Positions 27,201 to 36,839 of a stretch of 64,000 bases of DNA are shown one piece after another. Numbering within the stretch: position 1 is the stretch's first letter; every line of letters begins with the position of its first letter. The notes below the pieces were generated by a model. It saw nothing but the letters and a program-made list of their open reading frames with translations, was not told the DNA's origin and made no database searches. The stretch is taken from assembly GCA_945859605.1 (NCBI GenBank), contig OX243820.1, positions 27,386,800-27,450,799 of the forward strand, given 5' to 3'. Position numbers and translations under genes: made by a program. Origin of the DNA: Lumbricus rubellus (taxonomy: Eukaryota > Annelida > Clitellata > Crassiclitellata > Lumbricidae).

Positions 27201-29773
27201 GCTTTCATAATTAATGAGTCACTTACTTTTTAGATGTTCATCTCAACCGTAAGTTCATATATAGTTTACTGATTTGCTTTAGGATCTCAACTGCACGAAA
27301 GATGAGGAATGTGTTCTGGAAGTCATAGAATGCAACCGAGATCCTTGTTTTCCACGACCAATCTGCGTTCCAAGAAATGGTATATCTACCATCGTTTGTT
27401 TGTTCATTCGTTCAGTTAGTCATTCACTCGTTGCGTCGCAGCTCTGTAAATAACTAAATACGATCCCTCTGTTTGCTTATTTAATAACCCCCCCCCATTC
27501 ATTGCATTTCGCCTTCCACCCGGCCCTGTCATCACTTTTTCAAAACATTTAACTCATTTCATTCATCCAGTCAATCACTCATTCGCATGCTCACTCACTC
27601 ACTCGCTCTCTCGCTCACTCGCTCACACAGTCAAACACTCAATAAAAAAATCAACCATTCACTCACTTGCTCATTTACTCATTTTCTCATTCACTCATTC
27701 ATTCATTCATTCATTTACTCTCTCTTTCACGACACCCTCTACATAGGCTACAAGCTTCCAAGAACCAGCAAACTCATTGTGCATCATTTCTAGTTTTAAC
27801 CTTAACCAAGTTGTCATGCTTTAATTTGTATTAATTTTTAATAGTGACGTGCACGGGAACTCCAAACACTAGCTTATGCAGTGACTCCTATGACACCCAA
27901 TTCCTTTGGTCTTACAATGCGTCGACTCTTTCCTGTGAGAGCTTCCGTTATTATGGTTGCACTCCAAGTCCCAACACATTCACATCTATGAAGGCATGCG
28001 AGGAGAAATGCAAGTCTTCGAACGTCTGCGAATTTTGCGGTGATGACTGCTATAGGATGATGAACAAGGACCAGGTTACCAAATGCATCTGTCCAGATCC
28101 ATGCAAGGTATAAGCCAATCCGAAACTCTCTACTAAATATCGTTCCCTACTCACCAGCATGATCAATGATAATCGTAATCAGCAAGAAACCATATACCTT
28201 CATTACATTATAAATCAATAACTGACTAAATTCCGTCATCGTCAATAAGTTCATCATATTCAACAGGAAGCCATTAACATTAGTCAAAAAATAATTGACC
28301 AACATTGTTTTATCATTATCACGTTCATCAGAATCGGAAAGAAACCATTTACCTACATTGCAGTATCTCATACATATTTTCGTAAGTCTGTGTGTTTATT
28401 TGTTTGTTAAATGAACACGGCCACAGTTTTGAAGCAATCGACCCCAATCCTTCGTAAGGGGTCGGGGTGGACCCTGGGCAGATCATGGTGAGGGGGTGAG
28501 GGGGTCGGTGATTTTGGTCAACATCATCTTCATAATCATCAGGACCCAAAACATCCCCAACGAGCACGTGTGATGTCAAATCCACTGTTAAAATAAGTTG
28601 ACCGACCTCCAGTCCATGCCTAGGGCCAAGAACCTCTCACAGTCGGGGTACAACTGTATGAGGGAGGGATGGTGAGAGGGAGGGAGGCTCAGGAGGAGGG
28701 AGGGAGGGACGGGAGGAAGGGATGGAGAGGAGGAGGGGATGGACTCCGAGGGAGGGAGGGAGGGAGGACGGGAGGAGGAAATAGGGACGAGGGACGAGAG
28801 AGAGGAGGAAATGAGGGAGGGAGAAAATGAGGCAGGGAGGGAGGGAGGGACGGAGGGTGGAAGGGATTGGCCGGGAACGGGGCGAATTCTAAAACTCACG
28901 GCAACGCCGGGTACCCCAGCTAGTATTAAATAATGAACATTATCGTCAATTTTTTTATCACAATTATCACAATCGTTGATTATAATTTTAGAACTTCACC
29001 TGCTCTGCAGCTGGCGAGGTTTGCAGATTAGTAGACTTGGTCTGTGACAAGCCACCGTGCAACGCGCCACCGAAACCGTCTTGTGTTAAGAGTAAGAAAT
29101 AGAGATTTACCTCTTGACGGAAGTGAAACTGCTTTTCGCATCTATAGACCTAATCACAAAGCATCCGAATCTCTCTCCAGAGTTCGTGTTAACAAGATTA
29201 ATTAAAACAGTTCTAAGCATGGTCGGAGTTTATCTGGGGCTAGGGGCTAAGCCTAAGAACCCACAAACTCATTGTGCATCATTATGGACTTCCAAGGGTC
29301 CGGAGGTACTGTCTTGTCGAGCAACAGGTGAGCTATAGGTCCAGACTGGGGAGAAAAATGGCCAACAGCCCCCTTGGACCAGGACTAAGAAAATTAAGTC
29401 TGACAGTCTTGTAACAAGGTCGTTGTCGTCGTCCTCATCGTCCTCATCATCGTCGTCGTCGTCACCATCATCATCAATTCATCATCGTTATAATCATCAA
29501 GGGGTCGATCAACTCAGTTTCCAACGCTGTAGTAAGCTTAGTCGTAATCTTGACATGCTGTCACGTGCCGCGTTATAACAGAAGAATGTTTGCCAAAAAG
29601 CCTAAATAAAATGGAACACATTATGAATTTGCGTTGCAGATCCTTGTCCAGAGCCCGAGCAGTGTGACTTGCAGTGCAAGAAAAGTCTCAAGAGGGATGA
29701 TAACGGATGTCAGCTGTGCGAGTGCTGCGATCAATACGTAGTTGGACCAAATGATAGGCCAGTAATGACTTAA
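24225..29773 (+). CDS. Gene C: secreted antistasin/Kunitz multidomain protein, possibly decaying 5' end
   Basis: Exons 24225-24291 (signal peptide with three prolines, MKPTEFLPPVITLVV...), 24953-25074 (antistasin), 27283-27379 (Cys module), 27845-28107 (Kunitz plus half antistasin), 28992-29091 (Cys module) and 29640-29773 (final antistasin with a longer C-terminus ending RPVMT, TAA). Total 783 nt, 260 residues, all phases and GT-AG borders correct. Intron 2 holds the intact reverse transcriptase on the minus strand. The coding exons are clean, but the TATA box, UTR splice sites and signal-peptide core all differ from the other copies. Expression or secretion may therefore be weakened. Confidence 0.8.
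24660..24870 (+). mobile_element. LINE 3'-tail fragment in intron 1 of gene C
   Basis: CATTTGGAATGACCTTTCTTCCGCACTACGGGC leads to TGCACCTCTGAATAGTC and GCGCTATATAAATGTATAAATACAATAC. It is similar to 9015-9325 in the same intron of gene A. Confidence 0.65.
25105..25420 (-). pseudogene. LINE ORF2 C-terminal fragment (minus)
   Basis: The minus strand reads RSLDRADLLVPRARITIAQT and RSFTIIGPSYWNSL, the conserved end of a CR1/Rex-type ORF2 (compare [20 protein letters not shown] at 58500-58883). It is short and truncated at the 5' side. Confidence 0.7.
25738..25855. repeat. GGACAATTACCCCC minisatellite, left part
   Basis: About eight 14-16 bp units of GGACAATTACCCCC type. The same array resumes at 27127-27200 on the other side of the reverse-transcriptase insertion. 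Confidence 0.85.
25869..27137 (-). CDS. Non-LTR retrotransposon reverse transcriptase, 5'-truncated but open
   Basis: 422 codons without a stop. It shows fingers/palm motifs QAGFRKGRGTIDQL (29-42), DYKQAFDSV (65-73), GVRQGCGISADLF (121-133), the catalytic FADD box (164-167) and the thumb/C-terminal region with RRLRWFGHVERM. The amino end lacks the endonuclease domain and starts inside the RT domain, as for a 5'-truncated insertion. The frame is intact to the C-terminus, which suggests a young copy. It lies antisense in intron 2 of gene C and is bordered on both sides by the GGACAATTACCCCC array, so it landed within that minisatellite. The exact clade (RTE-like or relative) is not certain. Confidence 0.85.
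   Translation of the reverse strand: MSVVPRKVYTKILQQRLKRYVEEVMSEEQAGFRKGRGTIDQLFVIRQLAEKYMERNRTLYNNFIDYKQAFDSVWQEGLWQVLRYYGIPEELVQLIEDLYSKSMSAVRVDRELTEWFRITVGVRQGCGISADLFNMILEAVIGLAMRDEEEGVNLNGRLVNNLRFADDIDIIANSQQKLQELTDTVDDSSRRMGLKINAEKTKTMIIGKQHKELKVTLDGRILEQVTKFVYLGGLITEDGKCTDDIKRRIGLACAVFGTLGKMWRTKSISITTKMKLYGTLVVPVLLYGSECWCLRREDERRLLVAEMGWLRRIKGRSKRERIRNEKTREELGAEETVVEKIRKRRLRWFGHVERMEGKRLPLAALHGHIEGERSRGRQPKTWMDNVREDLKMMDIGIPRAKDLIRNRQVWRSHVKASSSSHD
27127..27200. repeat. GGACAATTACCCCC minisatellite, right part
   Basis: Continues the array found at 25738-25855. The RT insertion separates the two parts. Confidence 0.8.
27540..27730. repeat. TCAC/TCAT intronic minisatellite
   Basis: Gene C version of the tract upstream of the Kunitz exon. 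Confidence 0.85.
27845..28107 (+). CDS. Kunitz plus antistasin-like exon of gene C
   Basis: Kunitz spacing 8-18-7-12-3, with Ser after the second Cys (CSDSYDTQFLW). The second half reads VCEFCGDDC...KCICPDPC. Acceptor AATAG, donor GTATAA. Confidence 0.88.
28640..28923 (+). mobile_element. GGGA-rich array ending in a Helitron-like terminus
   Basis: GGGAGGGAGG units (28655-28865) precede ATTGGCCGGGAACGGGGCGAATT and then CGGCAACGCCGGGTACCCCAG-CTAG|T. This is the same 3' end family as 8455-8536 and 62360-62411. The 5' terminus was not identified. Confidence 0.5.
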
Positions 29774-30896
29774 GAATCGAACAAACAGGAAGGAAATAAT
29801 TAACGCTGACTTTTCTTCTAATCTATTAACTTCTATCAACTGGGTCGAAAATTATGCACATTCAAAATTGGTTAGGCTACACAAAACTCGACTCTCCCAA
29901 AATGCAAACAATGCGTTTTAAAATTAAACTCGATTTAGCCTACTTGGTAAGCAAGGGCGTTCGAAAATGGGAGCAAAGGCACTTGCCTCTCCTGGAAAAT
30001 TGAGATAATTTTTTCTAACAAATATCTTAGCACTAAAGCACCAATGATACGCAAACTCAGAAATCTACGCTTAGACTTCCTACGAAAAATATACATGTTC
30101 TTAATTTTGTATGCCTTGCATTTTGAGGCTCTTGTTGAAAACTGTATTGATCGCCGATGAAAATGTTATCGATTAGGCCTATTGCCAACTTGATTGGAAT
30201 CTCGCTGTAATGCAGGATTTCACAACTGCACAAATTATCAATTGACCTAAATTAAATTTGAAATTGCCCAAGTTTGGTATCGGAACAATCACCAGCGTTA
30301 GGCCTAGGTCCTATATAATCATAAAATCAAGTCCGCAATGCCTTTCGTCCATTTTGCTGCCAGTAGGCCTACAGATTACATGGAGGCCAAGCCGTAGACA
30401 GCGCAGAGACACTTTTGATAAAAAATCGAGTTACTATACTGATCATGCTTCTGAATTTCCACGCAAAACTGTCACTATGATGACCTGTTGAATAGCATTA
30501 GGCCCTAATCCCCCACTTATCTGATCCTACTCTGCCTCCTCTGCCCCTCTGGCAACCGAAATCGGACCTTTTCTAGTTTACTTTCTCTGTTTTCTGGCCT
30601 GTTGATTTTCATCTCTCCTCCGCTTGTATATTCTTCTCTGCTACTTTCCATTCACGACTGAAATCTTCAAGCCATCCTAGAGCCTATACTATAGTAGGCC
30701 TATAAAAAGCCCTATATACTGATTCTATATCTGCGCCATCATAAGACCACCATCGTCGTCGATTGCAACTGTGGTAGACCTCCTTAGATATACTGGCCTG
30801 GCACCGGAACTAAGCAGACAGCCTCACATGGCAAGAGAGAGAGACAGATAGAGAGAGAGAGAAATTATGATTAGTCTACCATTGTGTGTCCAAGTT
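29774..30896. other. Gene C 3' flank up to the assembly gap
   Basis: Co-linear with 45430-47000 downstream of copy D (for example ATTTTCATCTCTCCTCCGCTTG, then TGGCCTGGCACCGGAACTAAG). The sequence is cut by N at TGTGTCCAAGTT, the point where the D copy carries a 238 bp MITE. Confidence 0.6.
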
Positions 30897-31096
30897 NNNN
30901 NNNNNNNNNNNNNNNNNNNNNNNNNNNNNNNNNNNNNNNNNNNNNNNNNNNNNNNNNNNNNNNNNNNNNNNNNNNNNNNNNNNNNNNNNNNNNNNNNNNN
31001 NNNNNNNNNNNNNNNNNNNNNNNNNNNNNNNNNNNNNNNNNNNNNNNNNNNNNNNNNNNNNNNNNNNNNNNNNNNNNNNNNNNNNNNNNNNNNNNN
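30897..31096. other. Assembly gap (200 N)
   Basis: A round-number N run. The sequence on its right bears no resemblance to the continuation found in the D copy, so the gap may join unrelated contigs. Confidence 1.
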
Positions 31097-31499
31097 TGTG
31101 CAATTGTAATTATTAATTTGTATAGTACTGCTTATAGAAATAGAATCTCCTTATAGATAACCCCTATTCAATATCAAAGAGCACCAGATACAGCAGAGCT
31201 CTCCAATCCTTTGAATCACCGAATGATCACCAAAAATTTCACACAGTGACGATAACAGCTTCTGCACACAATATGCAATAACCTAAAATATCATTGTACA
31301 TTTTAACCTAAAATATCATTGTACATTTTAACCTAAAATATCATTGTACATTTTAAATATTGTTGGATACAGCTCCAAGTTTCAGCACTTCTCAAGGCAA
31401 ATGTAGCGTATAAATTAAATTAACAACATGAATTACAATTCATAATGTCTTGTAAGATTCTATTAGAAGATTTTCTCCGTGAGAAAGGTGTAAACTTAC

Positions 31500-31610
31500 A
31501 AATATGGTTTCTTTGACCAATCGCTTCAATCGCCTATATTTCTCTTCATATTTTGAAGCAATCCTGGACTTTGCAGCAGCATTAGGATTCTTATTAATGT
31601 TGGCGAACAT
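31500..31610 (-). CDS. Putative host exon, TBRG1/FYRN-like N-terminus (minus)
   Basis: The minus strand opens with ATG at 31610-31608 and reads about 37 residues, including SKYEEKYRRLKRLVKETIF. It then meets a perfect donor GTAAGT (31499-31494). From memory the reading resembles the N-terminal conserved stretch of TBRG1 (QNEKYRLKYLRLRKAAKATVF, where the family continues ENAA). The resemblance, the donor and the open frame together make this a likely first coding exon of an unrelated gene. No further exons are visible, and the gap lies 400 bp downstream in its direction of transcription. Confidence 0.45.
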
Positions 31611-32350
31611 TGTCGTAACCAAACCAACACCAGTTCTGTAAAGATCACAACAATACCAAATCATCAAAGTCCGGCAGTCCGCTGATATATCCTGCGACAA
31701 AAACTAAAACGGGCGATCAGGCTTTTTGAGTTGCCGGCCAACGTACAGTTCTCCTTTACTCATTCAGGAAACCAGGGCTGCATGTCTTGAAAAAATTACT
31801 CTTGCTATCAAGCATTTTTTTCTGACAGCTGTCTGTAAAGCACCCTAGAAGTAGCTCGCTATAGCATGGCGCTATAGAAATGGTCGTGAATACATATGTG
31901 AATACATACGGCGCTAAAATACACATTTACCGAGGGATGAACAAGTTGATGAATTAGAGTCACTAAATTTCGTCAGAGGCAGGACAACGATGCCAACCAT
32001 TGCCATATCAAAAGCATCTTATACAGAATACAGGTCACCTCGGTAAAGGTAGCAACACGTAAAGACGAAAACACGTAAATACGAAAACACCAAGAAATTA
32101 GCCGTTATTTTAATAATTTTTGCAAAGCAATTAAAATTTCTTCATCACATACAGCTAATTTACAATCGAAGCTATGCTAGTAATCGAAAAAGAAATTTTT
32201 CATTAACTTTTTCTCCCCTAAATTTAAAATTCACAGCCCGGAATCAATCACATGGTGAAAAGACGTTTCCGGCAAAAAACAATTTGCCATATAGCCTTCA
32301 ATAACAATATAACGCAAACCTTTGTAAATTGTTAAAAAGAAATGTTCAAA

Positions 32351-32497
32351 TACAGGCCATTGTCTTCCTATCAAAATAATTAAGGCCTTTCCCAACGCTT
32401 TCACATGTGTCTTTGTCTTAATAACTCTCTTTCTCTCTCTCTCTCTATTTCTCTCTTTGTCTTTCTTTCTATCTCTATATATCTCTGTCTATATGTC

Positions 32498-32542
<45 letters not shown>

Positions 32543-32974
32543 TAGCATATGTCTATACCCTTCTAACCAATTCCTCTACTATATTTATTTATTTTAGTTC
32601 ATATATATGCCAGAAACATGAGATCCGGAAAACAATTACAATGCTCACATGCATTGCAAATAGGCCTTAAATGGGTCAACTACAGGCCATTGTCTTCCTA
32701 TCATTATACCAAAGGCCTGTCCCACCCACTTTCACTTGTGTTTCTGTCTTATTTACTCTCTTGTCTCTCTATATTTCTCTCTGTCTTTCTGTCTATCTCT
32801 CTATGTTTCTCTCTATCTATCACACTGTCTGTCTCTGTTTGTGTGTGTCTGTGTGTGTGTCTGTTTCTGTCTCTCTTAGCTTATGTCTATACCCTTCTAA
32901 CCAATTCCTCTACTATATTTATTTATTTTAGTTCATATATATGCCAGAAACACGAGATCCGGAAAACAATTACA
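32351..32974. repeat. Two direct ~295 bp units, 330 bp apart
   Basis: TACAGGCCATTGTCTTCCTA starts units at 32351 and 32681. Both pass through CTCT/CTGT tracts and end GAGATCCGGAAAACAATTACA. The tandem duplication lies directly left of the Polinton-type element. Flanking 31611-32350 shows no gene. Confidence 0.85.
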
Positions 32975-33022
32975 AACTATAGCATAAACAATACACTTTC
33001 GATTTCATTATAAAATGCCTTA

Positions 33023-33407
33023 AGTAGTGGGATTACTGATGATTCTAGAGATTTTTGTCCGTCTGCTTGTCTGTGTGCGTATGTCTGCCTGTCTGTGTGT
33101 TTGTCTGCGTATGTCTGTGTCTGTGTCTTTGTCTGTGTCTTTGTCTGTGTGCATAGCCACAACATAATTACAAATAGGGGGCGTGGCTATGCACACAGAC
33201 AAAGACACAGACAAAGACACAGACACAGACATACGCAGACAAACACACAGACAGGCAGACATACGCACACAGACAAGCAGACGGACAAAAATCTCTAGAA
33301 TCATCAGTAATCCTTGAGAGTACAAAGGATTTTAGAATTTGCGCTCATTAGTATTCATAGCGCAGTGACTGTGCTCATTAATATTCATGATATGCAGTGA
33401 TGTCATA
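33023..33407. repeat. Left terminal inverted repeat with internal palindrome
   Basis: Identical, by eye, to the inverse of 42420-42804 apart from single-base differences. The segment 33030-33313 is itself a palindrome: arms 33030-33160 and 33183-33313 around a 22 nt loop. Confidence 0.93.
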
Positions 33408-34858
33408 CTTCCACAACTTTCTCGAAGCTTGGAGAATTCTCATTGTTCTTTTGTCTGTCTGCCTGCCCGCCTACATGGCTGTCTTTGTGCGTAGGTGATT
33501 AAGACAACAGTAATGTCATCATCATTCTAGAGAATTCCTTTTCTTCAATGACTATTGTCAATTGCACGCAGGCAGACAGTCACCCATTCATCCATCCATC
33601 TATTCATCCATCCAGCCATCCATCCATCAATTCATTCATTCATTCATCCACTCAGCAATCCATCCAGTCACCAACCCATCCAGCCATACAACAATCCATC
33701 CATCCATCCACTCCTCTATCCATTCATCCATACATCCATTCATTCATCATTCTAATAGTAGCGACACCATCCTCATGTATCTACGATTTGGACTGACGCA
33801 GGCAATAAATAGCCAGAGACAGAGATTCTTATATCGGAATAAACAGTCGAAAATTTAAGAACATGCATCGCTGCGATGTAACAAAGAACAGCACGTTAAC
33901 AAATACCTATAGCGACGCCCTCCTCTTTTAGCGCCGCTTGGGTCTGGCCCACGTATAGTCCTTTGCATACGCGACTGACATTATAGAATACGTACTTTAG
34001 GTAGATGACAAAGGTTATTCACATCTGTCATCACGATAAATCCAACCGTCCTTGCAATGTTTTCATTTAAAATTTCTTGCTGCTTAAAACGCAAATCACA
34101 ACGAACTGGGAATATTAGAGCAGCATTTTGGAACATAATGGAGCTTTATTACGTAGGAGATTGTATGTGTTCAGACAATTTTGAGGTGTGCGCAGAACAC
34201 TTATCAACAGCACCCTAAGCCATCCACCGTGACCATACAGGTGTGTCTAACAAAAGATCGCCGTCTATGTGCCCCAAGGCAATATTTGGTGGCTTGCATT
34301 GTGGTAAACAACGTCTCCACTCAAGCGCCGGGGTGACAAAGAAGTCGTTTAAATGTCGTTTTATTCACTATAGTCATAGAGAGGCAGACAGAGACATAGG
34401 CAGCGGCAGTGATAGAGACAGAAAAAAGCTAGAAAAGTCAGATTTTCCACCTAGAAAAAAGTCAGATTTTTCCACCTAGAAAAACCCAAGATTTTTAAAA
34501 AACCCAAGATTTTTAAAAAACCCAAGATTTTTTAAAAAACCCAAAAAAATTTCAAAAACCCAAAAATTTTCAAAAAACCCAAGATTTTTTAAAAAACCTA
34601 AGATTTTTCAAAAAACCCAAAAAATTTACAAAATCCAAGTTTTTTCAAAAAATTTCATTATTTCCCAGAAAACCCAAGATTTTTCAAAAACACAATATTT
34701 TTTCACTTAGCGTTTAATGCTGTAGTTGTAATACAATCAACATGGTTGGTTGTTAGATGGCGCCACTTGTTGTTATTTCGTTATTAAAAGATGTAAGTTA
34801 TATATTTAAGAATTATTTCTTATTCATTCTTTGCGAGTGATACACGTCTTGTGCAAAT
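33408..34858. other. Element left non-coding region
   Basis: Holds a CATCCATC/CATTCATT microsatellite (33580-33760) and a short unrecognised ORF at 34243-34479. At 34430-34700 is an array of AAAAACCCAAGATTTTT units preceded by TTTCCACCTAGAAAAA, the inverse of the array at 42020-42240. The promoter of the gene block should lie near its right end. No clear TATA box could be assigned. Confidence 0.6.
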
Positions 34859-35167
34859 ATGTGTCCATCAAATGCTGTATGTGAAATGGATGTATGTGGC
34901 AACTACAAGTGCGAATGCGACATTTGTGGAAATGATGAGCACACTGACGATGAAAAATCTGCAAAATATCGCGTCATGAGATTGAAAACGGAGAATGAAA
35001 AACTCAAAAAAGCTGTTACTTGCGTGGTATGCAAAAATAAACAAGTGGAAGCACTGCTACTTCCATGCACACACGTAAATATGTGTGACCCATGTGCAGA
35101 TGAAGCTAAAGAATGTCCTCAATGCAAGGAACGCATATTGGGCACAGTCAGAATATATCTTGTATAA
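34859..35167 (+). CDS. RING-finger protein of IAP type (Polinton cargo)
   Basis: 102 residues. The C-terminal C3HC4 RING uses Cys55, Cys58, Cys70, His72, Cys76, Cys79, Cys86 and Cys89 with the PCTHVNMC core and a final hydrophobic strand (TVRIYLV). This is the form found at the C-terminus of inhibitor-of-apoptosis E3 ligases. The N-terminus has six Cys in 23 residues, possibly a second small metal site, joined by a charged helix (residues 36-52). No BIR domain is present. Likely an E3 ubiquitin ligase acting on host or capsid proteins (inference). First gene of the block, 37 nt before the ATPase. It looks captured from a host. Confidence 0.85.
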   Translation: MCPSNAVCEMDVCGNYKCECDICGNDEHTDDEKSAKYRVMRLKTENEKLKKAVTCVVCKNKQVEALLLPCTHVNMCDPCADEAKECPQCKERILGTVRIYLV

Positions 35168-35204
35168 AAGTTTCTTACAACATTTCAAGGACTCACTTTT
35201 CGTT

Positions 35205-35819
35205 ATGGATCCAACTTGGCAGCATCCATTCTCAGCTATAGTTAGCGGTCCTTCTGGATGTGGAAAAACGCAATTCACTTTACGATTTATAGATCATTTA
35301 CATTATATAGTCAAACCAGAGATAGAAAAAATTATCTGGTGTTATGGAATATATCAAGAAATATTCGACAAATATTCGCAAGTACAATTTCATGAAGGAT
35401 TACCCGACTTGAATATTTTCGACGGAAAGCAGAAAACGCTTTTGGTATTGGACGACCTTATGAGCGAGACTGATGAACGAGTTACCAAACTATTTACAAA
35501 GATCAGTCACCATAGAAACGTTTCAATACTTTACCTGACTCAGAATCTATTCTACAGCGGCAAACATACGAGAACTATCAGTTTGAATGCACATTACTTT
35601 GTTCTTTTCAAAAATGTGAGAGATTCGACGCAGGTGGCAAACTTGGCAAGACAGATGTTCCCCGGCAAGTCGAACTTCATGATAGATGCATTCGGCGACG
35701 CCACTATGACACCTTTCGGATACCTGCTGGTTGATCTCAAACCAGATACGGATGAACGTTGTAGACTAAGAACAAACATTTTCCCTGGTGAGACGCATTA
35801 TGTATACGTAAGAAAGTGA
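35205..35819 (+). CDS. Genome-packaging ATPase (FtsK/HerA, A32-like)
   Basis: 204 residues from the ATG at 35205. An upstream in-frame extension to 35085 overlaps the RING gene and is rejected. Walker A is GPSGCGKT at 15-22 and Walker B is LLVLDD at 79-84. A TQN motif follows a beta-strand (SILYLTQNLF), as in A32-type packaging ATPases of Polintons, adenovirus-like and nucleocytoplasmic viruses. It would drive DNA into preformed capsids. The length is normal for Polintons. It is followed after 41 nt by the small basic protein gene. Confidence 0.9.
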   Translation: MDPTWQHPFSAIVSGPSGCGKTQFTLRFIDHLHYIVKPEIEKIIWCYGIYQEIFDKYSQVQFHEGLPDLNIFDGKQKTLLVLDDLMSETDERVTKLFTKISHHRNVSILYLTQNLFYSGKHTRTISLNAHYFVLFKNVRDSTQVANLARQMFPGKSNFMIDAFGDATMTPFGYLLVDLKPDTDERCRLRTNIFPGETHYVYVRK

Positions 35820-35860
35820 ATATAAGGTCGTGTATTCGCGCGAACGTTCATTCATTGAAA

Positions 35861-36190
35861 ATGTCGTCTCCGCTGGAGGAGAAATTTGAGAAACTGAGAC
35901 TGCTTAAAGAGTCGTCACCCAAAGTGAGGAAACGTATTTTGAAAGATTGCAACTCTTCTCTACTTTACTGTCTCTGTGAATGTGCTCTAAACGTTTTAAA
36001 AGGGACTGTACCTTTGGAAAAAGCTCAGAAGAAGAGACTTAGTCGTTTCAAACACAAGTTAAGAAAATTGGCTTCGAAGAAAACTCGTGTAAAGATTAAG
36101 AAACGATTAGTACAAACTGGTGGTTTCATAGGTGCATTACTTACCCCAGTACTTTCCTTTTTGGGTACGCTGCTAAGTAATAAAATATAG
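35861..36190 (+). CDS. Small basic protein with hydrophobic C-terminus (Polinton structural candidate)
   Basis: 109 residues from the ATG at 35861; a GTG-initiated extension upstream is unlikely. Residues 1-82 are helical and Lys/Arg-rich. Residues 89-105 form a hydrophobic segment (FIGALLTPVLSFLGTLL). The junction QTGG|F (85-89) resembles the adenain-type processing consensus xxGG|x. Together with the co-encoded protease, this suggests a maturation-cleaved core or membrane-active peptide. The family is not named with confidence. Ends one nt before the next gene. Confidence 0.7.
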   Translation: MSSPLEEKFEKLRLLKESSPKVRKRILKDCNSSLLYCLCECALNVLKGTVPLEKAQKKRLSRFKHKLRKLASKKTRVKIKKRLVQTGGFIGALLTPVLSFLGTLLSNKI

Positions 36191-36191
36191 T

Positions 36192-36839
36192 ATGGAACAT
36201 ACGAAGAAGATGGTCTTGGTGGAACCACGACAGATTGAAAAGTGGAAGGAAACCATGTTGGACAAGACTTTATCCAAATTGGATACGCAGATGTACGAGA
36301 TTCTACATCGCGATATTGCAGATGACGACAAAGCCAAACTCTATTCCAATAGTTTGAGTCGCTATTTGAACATTGATAAACCTACTGTACTTACCAAATT
36401 CGAAAAGAAAGAAGATGAAGTGACAACTACTGAGAAAACGCAGCCAATCAAAACCAATAGTATAGAGGCCCAAGTCTTGGAAACCGTACCAAAGAAATGG
36501 AAAACACAGGCTGCCAGACTTTTATCTCATATGAAAAGCAATCCGGACGTTTCGTGGAATGCTAAAGGCGAACTTGTGCTGAAGAATGCGACTGTTCCGA
36601 AAACGCATGTGGTTGACTTGGTAAACGATCTGCTCAGAAAACGTACAACAGCTTCACCGCCTACAGGATGGATGCAACTGGCAGACGCTTTGAAAGATTC
36701 CAATATTCCTCGCGAGTTGATCGGCAACCAAGATCGTTGGAAATATATTAGCGGCCCGTTCGATGAAAGTCAGTCATTTACATCGAAAAGTAGACACGGA
36801 AAACACCAGCAGTTGGAGTCGAGTTGGCTACCGTACTGA
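36192..36839 (+). CDS. 215-residue Polinton-associated protein of unknown function
   Basis: The N-terminal third is charged and helical, with a Thr/Glu-rich linker near residues 75-90. The C-terminal half holds a compact conserved-looking block (about 98-180: KKWKTQAARLLSHMKSNP, LVNDLLRKRTT, PPTGWMQLADALKDSNIP). I recall similar proteins beside F54H12.2-like capsid genes in invertebrates, but no function. Its TGA overlaps the integrase ATG by one base (TGATG), suggesting coupled translation. Confidence 0.75.
   Translation: MEHTKKMVLVEPRQIEKWKETMLDKTLSKLDTQMYEILHRDIADDDKAKLYSNSLSRYLNIDKPTVLTKFEKKEDEVTTTEKTQPIKTNSIEAQVLETVPKKWKTQAARLLSHMKSNPDVSWNAKGELVLKNATVPKTHVVDLVNDLLRKRTTASPPTGWMQLADALKDSNIPRELIGNQDRWKYISGPFDESQSFTSKSRHGKHQQLESSWLPY

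Noticed and set aside
33020..33325. ORFs on both strands at each end of the Polinton-type element
   Set aside because: They mirror each other because the sequence is a palindromic TIR; compositionally GTCT repeats, no domain.
34470..34690. CRISPR-like array in the element's left region
   Set aside because: Contiguous AAAAACCCAAGATTTTT units with no spacers; mirrored on the other end as subterminal repeats.
33408..34858. Possible hidden polymerase B gene
   Set aside because: I looked for long frames and for the YxDTDS-type catalytic motif and found only short ORFs and microsatellites.
35085..35204. Longer N-terminus for the packaging ATPase
   Set aside because: The extension overlaps the RING gene in another frame; the ATG at 35205 starts directly before the conserved Walker A region, as in the family.
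35816..35860. GTG-initiated extension of the small basic protein
   Set aside because: Non-AUG start is unlikely in a eukaryotic host; a good ATG follows at 35861.
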